Origin: Alistipes sp.
GTDB taxonomy: Bacteria > Bacteroidota > Bacteroidia > Bacteroidales > Rikenellaceae
DNA: 64,000 nucleotides
NCBI GenBank assembly: GCA_017646625.1
Contig: JAGCMF010000002.1
Location: 86,751 to 150,750 of the forward strand
Direction of reading: 5' to 3'
Shown: piece after piece, positions 61,561-64,000 of the stretch
Layout: each line of letters opens with the position of its first letter
Numbering within the stretch: position 1 is the stretch's first letter
Translations under genes and position numbers: made by a program
Notes under the pieces: model-generated
Databases searched by the model: none
What the model was told of the DNA's origin: nothing
What the model saw: the letters and a program-made list of their open reading frames with translations, nothing else

Positions 61561-63675
61561 ATGAAAAAATTACTCTTTGTTATGACATTTGCAGCATTAC
61601 TTGGCATGGGTGGTTGTGCTGAAAATGGTGGTGAGAAGCCTGCGCCTCTTACTATCGACAATGCCTTGACAGCCGACGAGAAGGCCGAAGGCAAGTTTAC
61701 ACCCGAGATTATGTGGAAGATGAGCCGTATTGGTGGTCAGACACTATCACCTAATGGCGAGAAACTTCTCTACACCATCACACAGTATAACCTTGCGGAG
61801 AACCGTGGTATCACCTTCCTTCAGTTGCGTGATATGGCCACAGGCCAGGAGGTGCGCCTCACCGACAACGCATCTACAAACACTGCACCACAGTGGCTCG
61901 ACGACAATACTATAGCCTTCATGTCTAACCGCACAGGTGCTATGCAGGCATGGTCTATGGATGTTGAGGGTAAGAACCTTCGTCAGCTTACAGATATTGA
62001 GGGTGGTATCGAGGGCTTCGGCATCGCTGGTGACCACGCCTTCTACGTGCAGCGTGTTGCTGTTGCGAAGCTCAAGGGCTCAAACAAGTATGACGACATG
62101 GATAAGTCGAAGGTGCGCATCTATGACGACCTCATGGTACGCCACTGGGACTATTGGGATGATGGATCATACCTTCACATCTTCGCTGCCGACTATAAGG
62201 ATGGTAAGATTGTGAACGGTAAGGATATCATCGGTGCAGATAAGGCATACGATGCACCTCTTGCGCCATACTTCGATACTGCGGAGATTCGCCTCTCACC
62301 CGATGGTACACAGCTCGCCTACACATGCAAGCCTCTCACAGGTGTTGACTATGCTCTCTCTACAGACTCTGACATCTTCCTCTACGACTTCGCTACGGAG
62401 GCTACACGTAACCTCTCAAAGGAGGCTGCTGCTACCACTGATGATAAGTTCGTGGGCTACGATAAGTATCCTGTATTCTCACCTGATGGCACAAAGATAG
62501 CCTTCCGTTCACAGCGTCGTCCCGGTAACGAGGCTGACCAGCAGCGTCTATGGGTCTTCGACCTTAACACTAACGAGTGCACATACATCACACGTGGTCA
62601 GGACTACTGTGTGACAGAGGTTGTGTGGGATGGCAACGAGGCTATGTACTTCGTTCTTCCATGGCGTGGTACACACCAGGTGGCGCATATAGACCTTGCA
62701 GGTAACATGCAGCATATCACAAGCGGCAACCACGATATCAACAACTTTACATTTGCTGGTGGTCGCATCGTGGCTAACATGAATACTATCTCGAAGGCTG
62801 TTGAGCTCTACGATGTTAACCTCTCTACAGGCGAGCTTACACAGCTCACAGATGTTAACCGTGAGATCTATGACAACATCAAGTTTGGTGAGGTGCAGGA
62901 ACGTTGGATTACAACTACCGATGGTAAGAAGATGCTTACATGGGTTATTCTTCCTCCCGACTTTGATCCTACAAAGAAGTATCCTACACTCCTCTACTGC
63001 CAGGGTGGTCCACAGAGCACCGTATCGCAGTTCTGGAGCTACCGCTGGAACTTCCAGCTCATGGCTGCCGAGGGCTATGTTATCGTAGCGCCTAACCGCC
63101 GTGGTTGCCCCTCGTTCGGTCAGGAGTGGACAGACCAAATCTCTGGTGACTACTCTGGTCAGAATATCCGTGACTACCTCGCAGCTATCGACGAGGTGTC
63201 GAAGGAGCCATGGGTAGATACCGAGCACCGTGGTTGTGTGGGTGCCTCATATGGTGGCTACTCTACATACTACCTTGCTGGTGTTCACGAGGGTCGCTTC
63301 AAGGCCTTCATCGCGCACTGCGGTATCTTTAACTTCGAGTCTATGTATGGTCATACCGAGGAGCTCTTCTTCGTTACTAACGACTATGGCGGTGCTTACT
63401 GGGAGGCTGACAATGCTGTGGCACAGCGTTCTTATGCTAACTCACCACACAAGAAGGTCGCTAACTGGGATAGCCCTATCATGATTATCACGGGCGAGAA
63501 AGACTACCGTATCCCATATAGCCAGTCTCTCGAGGCCTTCACCGCTGCCCGTGTTCAGGGTCTTGATGCTCGCCTCGTATCCTTCGAGAATGAGGCTCAC
63601 CAGGTCTTCCAGCCACAGAATAGCGTTGTCTGGAATCGTGAGTTCTTCGATTGGCTCAACACATACCTCAAGTAA
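61561..63675 (+). CDS. S9 family prolyl oligopeptidase, DPP5-like lipoprotein
   Basis: A 704-residue predicted lipoprotein (LLGMGGCAENGG, Cys18). The N-terminal half is a beta-propeller (repeats such as GQTLSPNGEKLLYTI, IRLSPDGTQLAYT, PVFSPDGTKIAFRSQ). The C-terminal catalytic domain has the nucleophile Ser in GCVGASYGGYSTY, the Asp in ITGEKDYRIPY and the His in NEAHQVFQPQNS. Length resembles Porphyromonas DPP5, a dipeptidyl-peptidase. The start is MKKLLFVM; upstream in-frame codons lie over the divergent promoter and are rejected. Confidence 0.92.
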   Translation: MKKLLFVMTFAALLGMGGCAENGGEKPAPLTIDNALTADEKAEGKFTPEIMWKMSRIGGQTLSPNGEKLLYTITQYNLAENRGITFLQLRDMATGQEVRLTDNASTNTAPQWLDDNTIAFMSNRTGAMQAWSMDVEGKNLRQLTDIEGGIEGFGIAGDHAFYVQRVAVAKLKGSNKYDDMDKSKVRIYDDLMVRHWDYWDDGSYLHIFAADYKDGKIVNGKDIIGADKAYDAPLAPYFDTAEIRLSPDGTQLAYTCKPLTGVDYALSTDSDIFLYDFATEATRNLSKEAAATTDDKFVGYDKYPVFSPDGTKIAFRSQRRPGNEADQQRLWVFDLNTNECTYITRGQDYCVTEVVWDGNEAMYFVLPWRGTHQVAHIDLAGNMQHITSGNHDINNFTFAGGRIVANMNTISKAVELYDVNLSTGELTQLTDVNREIYDNIKFGEVQERWITTTDGKKMLTWVILPPDFDPTKKYPTLLYCQGGPQSTVSQFWSYRWNFQLMAAEGYVIVAPNRRGCPSFGQEWTDQISGDYSGQNIRDYLAAIDEVSKEPWVDTEHRGCVGASYGGYSTYYLAGVHEGRFKAFIAHCGIFNFESMYGHTEELFFVTNDYGGAYWEADNAVAQRSYANSPHKKVANWDSPIMIITGEKDYRIPYSQSLEAFTAARVQGLDARLVSFENEAHQVFQPQNSVVWNREFFDWLNTYLK

Positions 63676-63711
63676 TTTCTTGTGATAATGGGTCGATTGC
63701 GGCCCCTAACA

Positions 63712-63764
63712 AAAAATGCCGTCAATGGGACGTACGCAAAGTACTACCCATCGACGGCATTTTT
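63712..63764 (+). terminator. Strong terminator after the S9 peptidase
   Basis: AAAAATGCCGTC plus ATGGG pairs with CCCAT plus GACGGCATTTTT (one mismatch per arm), followed by TTTTT. A 17-base loop contains a further GTAC/GTAC palindrome. Confidence 0.92.
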
Positions 63765-63821
63765 GCCGAGTGTAGCACTCGGCGCCCTTCTGACAAGAAA
63801 TTTGTCGTGGGTTGGAAGGGC
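63765..63821 (+). repeat. Two further stacked hairpins
   Basis: GCCGAGTG (63765-63772) pairs with CACTCGGC (63776-63783). GCCCTTC with TGACAA (63784-63796) pairs with TTGTCG and GAAGGGC ending at 63821. These directly follow the terminator. Confidence 0.75.
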
Positions 63822-63831
63822 CTTTGTGTGA

Positions 63832-64000
63832 TAGGGAAGTTAGGGAGATTAGGGAAATTAGAGAAGTTAGAGAAGTTAGGGAAGTTAGTGAAATTAGTGA
63901 AGTTAGGGAAATTAGGGATTATATTCTATCTCCCTAAACTCCTTAAGCTCTCTAAACTCCTTAAGCTCCTTAAGCTCCTTAAGCTCCTTAACCTCCCTAA
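63832..64000. repeat. 9-bp tandem repeats arranged as inverted arms
   Basis: Ten 9-base units near TAGGGAAGT (63832-63921) are followed, after 8 bases, by eight 9-base units near CTCCTTAAG (63930-64000, the last cut by the window edge). The second block read in reverse complement is TTAAGGAGC, largely matching TTAGGGAAG. The transcript could fold into a long imperfect hairpin. No coding frame is apparent. Confidence 0.85.

Noticed and set aside
63832-64000. CRISPR array
   Set aside because: Units are 9 bases with no spacers; the block is a simple tandem/inverted repeat.

Overview
The window looks like chromosomal core DNA from a Bacteroidales bacterium. Its promoters follow the Bacteroidetes pattern (a TTG/TTTG element, about 19-20 bp, then TAnnTTTG), and strong Shine-Dalgarno sequences are not evident. 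It also carries lineage-typical genes: PorX, GldE, DUF4954, DUF4924, an M64 peptidase, fimbrillin/SusE-like lipoproteins and a DPP5-like peptidase. The futalosine-pathway gene mqnE and tryptophanase would suit a gut member such as an Alistipes/Rikenellaceae relative; that placement is inference. I saw no rRNA, tRNA, CRISPR array, insertion sequence or prophage.

Layout. 1-10.4 kb: the 3' end of an unidentified gene, mntP, a secreted M64 peptidase, plsY, a YitT-type membrane protein, miaB, rpmH, then a minus-strand run (thioredoxin-like lipoprotein, DUF4924, secreted DNA/RNA endonuclease, dtd, a RluA-type synthase, cdd). 10.5-14.4 kb: a methionine/threonine-branch operon metY-metX-hom behind a structured leader that encodes a Cys/Met-rich 30-residue peptide. 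14.5-22.1 kb: a 52-residue peptide plus a fimbrillin/SusE-like lipoprotein, a NatAB-type ABC exporter, and a large secreted metallopeptidase-like protein with a probable outer-membrane barrel. 22.2-27.3 kb: PBP1A, asd, tnaA. 27.4-34.2 kb (minus): RNA methyltransferase, RNase Z, thioredoxin reductase, DUF4954, rsmG, an ECF sigma factor, a family-2 glycosyltransferase. 34.3-42.6 kb (plus): tgt, lptG-like permease, a fused mqnE-PASTA gene, rluD, a YgiQ-type radical SAM gene, two small lipoproteins. 42.6-56.1 kb (minus): adenosine kinase, pfkA, ppiD-like, gldE-like, lptC-like, TPR protein, outer-membrane protein, coaX, mfd. 56.1-61.5 kb (minus): rng, a 29-residue COX24-like protein, HU, a START-like protein, tsaE, porX, NUDIX. 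61.6-64 kb: an S9 peptidase followed by stacked hairpins and a 9-bp tandem/inverted repeat block that runs off the window.

How the genes connect. Envelope biogenesis dominates: LptG and LptC for LPS export, PBP1A for peptidoglycan, PlsY for phospholipid, PpiD for outer-membrane protein folding, GldE and PorX linked to gliding/type 9 secretion, and several exported proteases and lipoproteins. asd, hom, metX and metY cover most of the aspartate-to-homocysteine route.

The items most worth a second look are the Cys/Met leader peptide with competing hairpins upstream of metY, the in-frame fusion of a cytoplasmic menaquinone-pathway radical SAM enzyme to a membrane-anchored PASTA protein, a Tgt lacking the usual zinc cysteines, and two loci where short tandem repeats are arranged as inverted arms downstream of genes.
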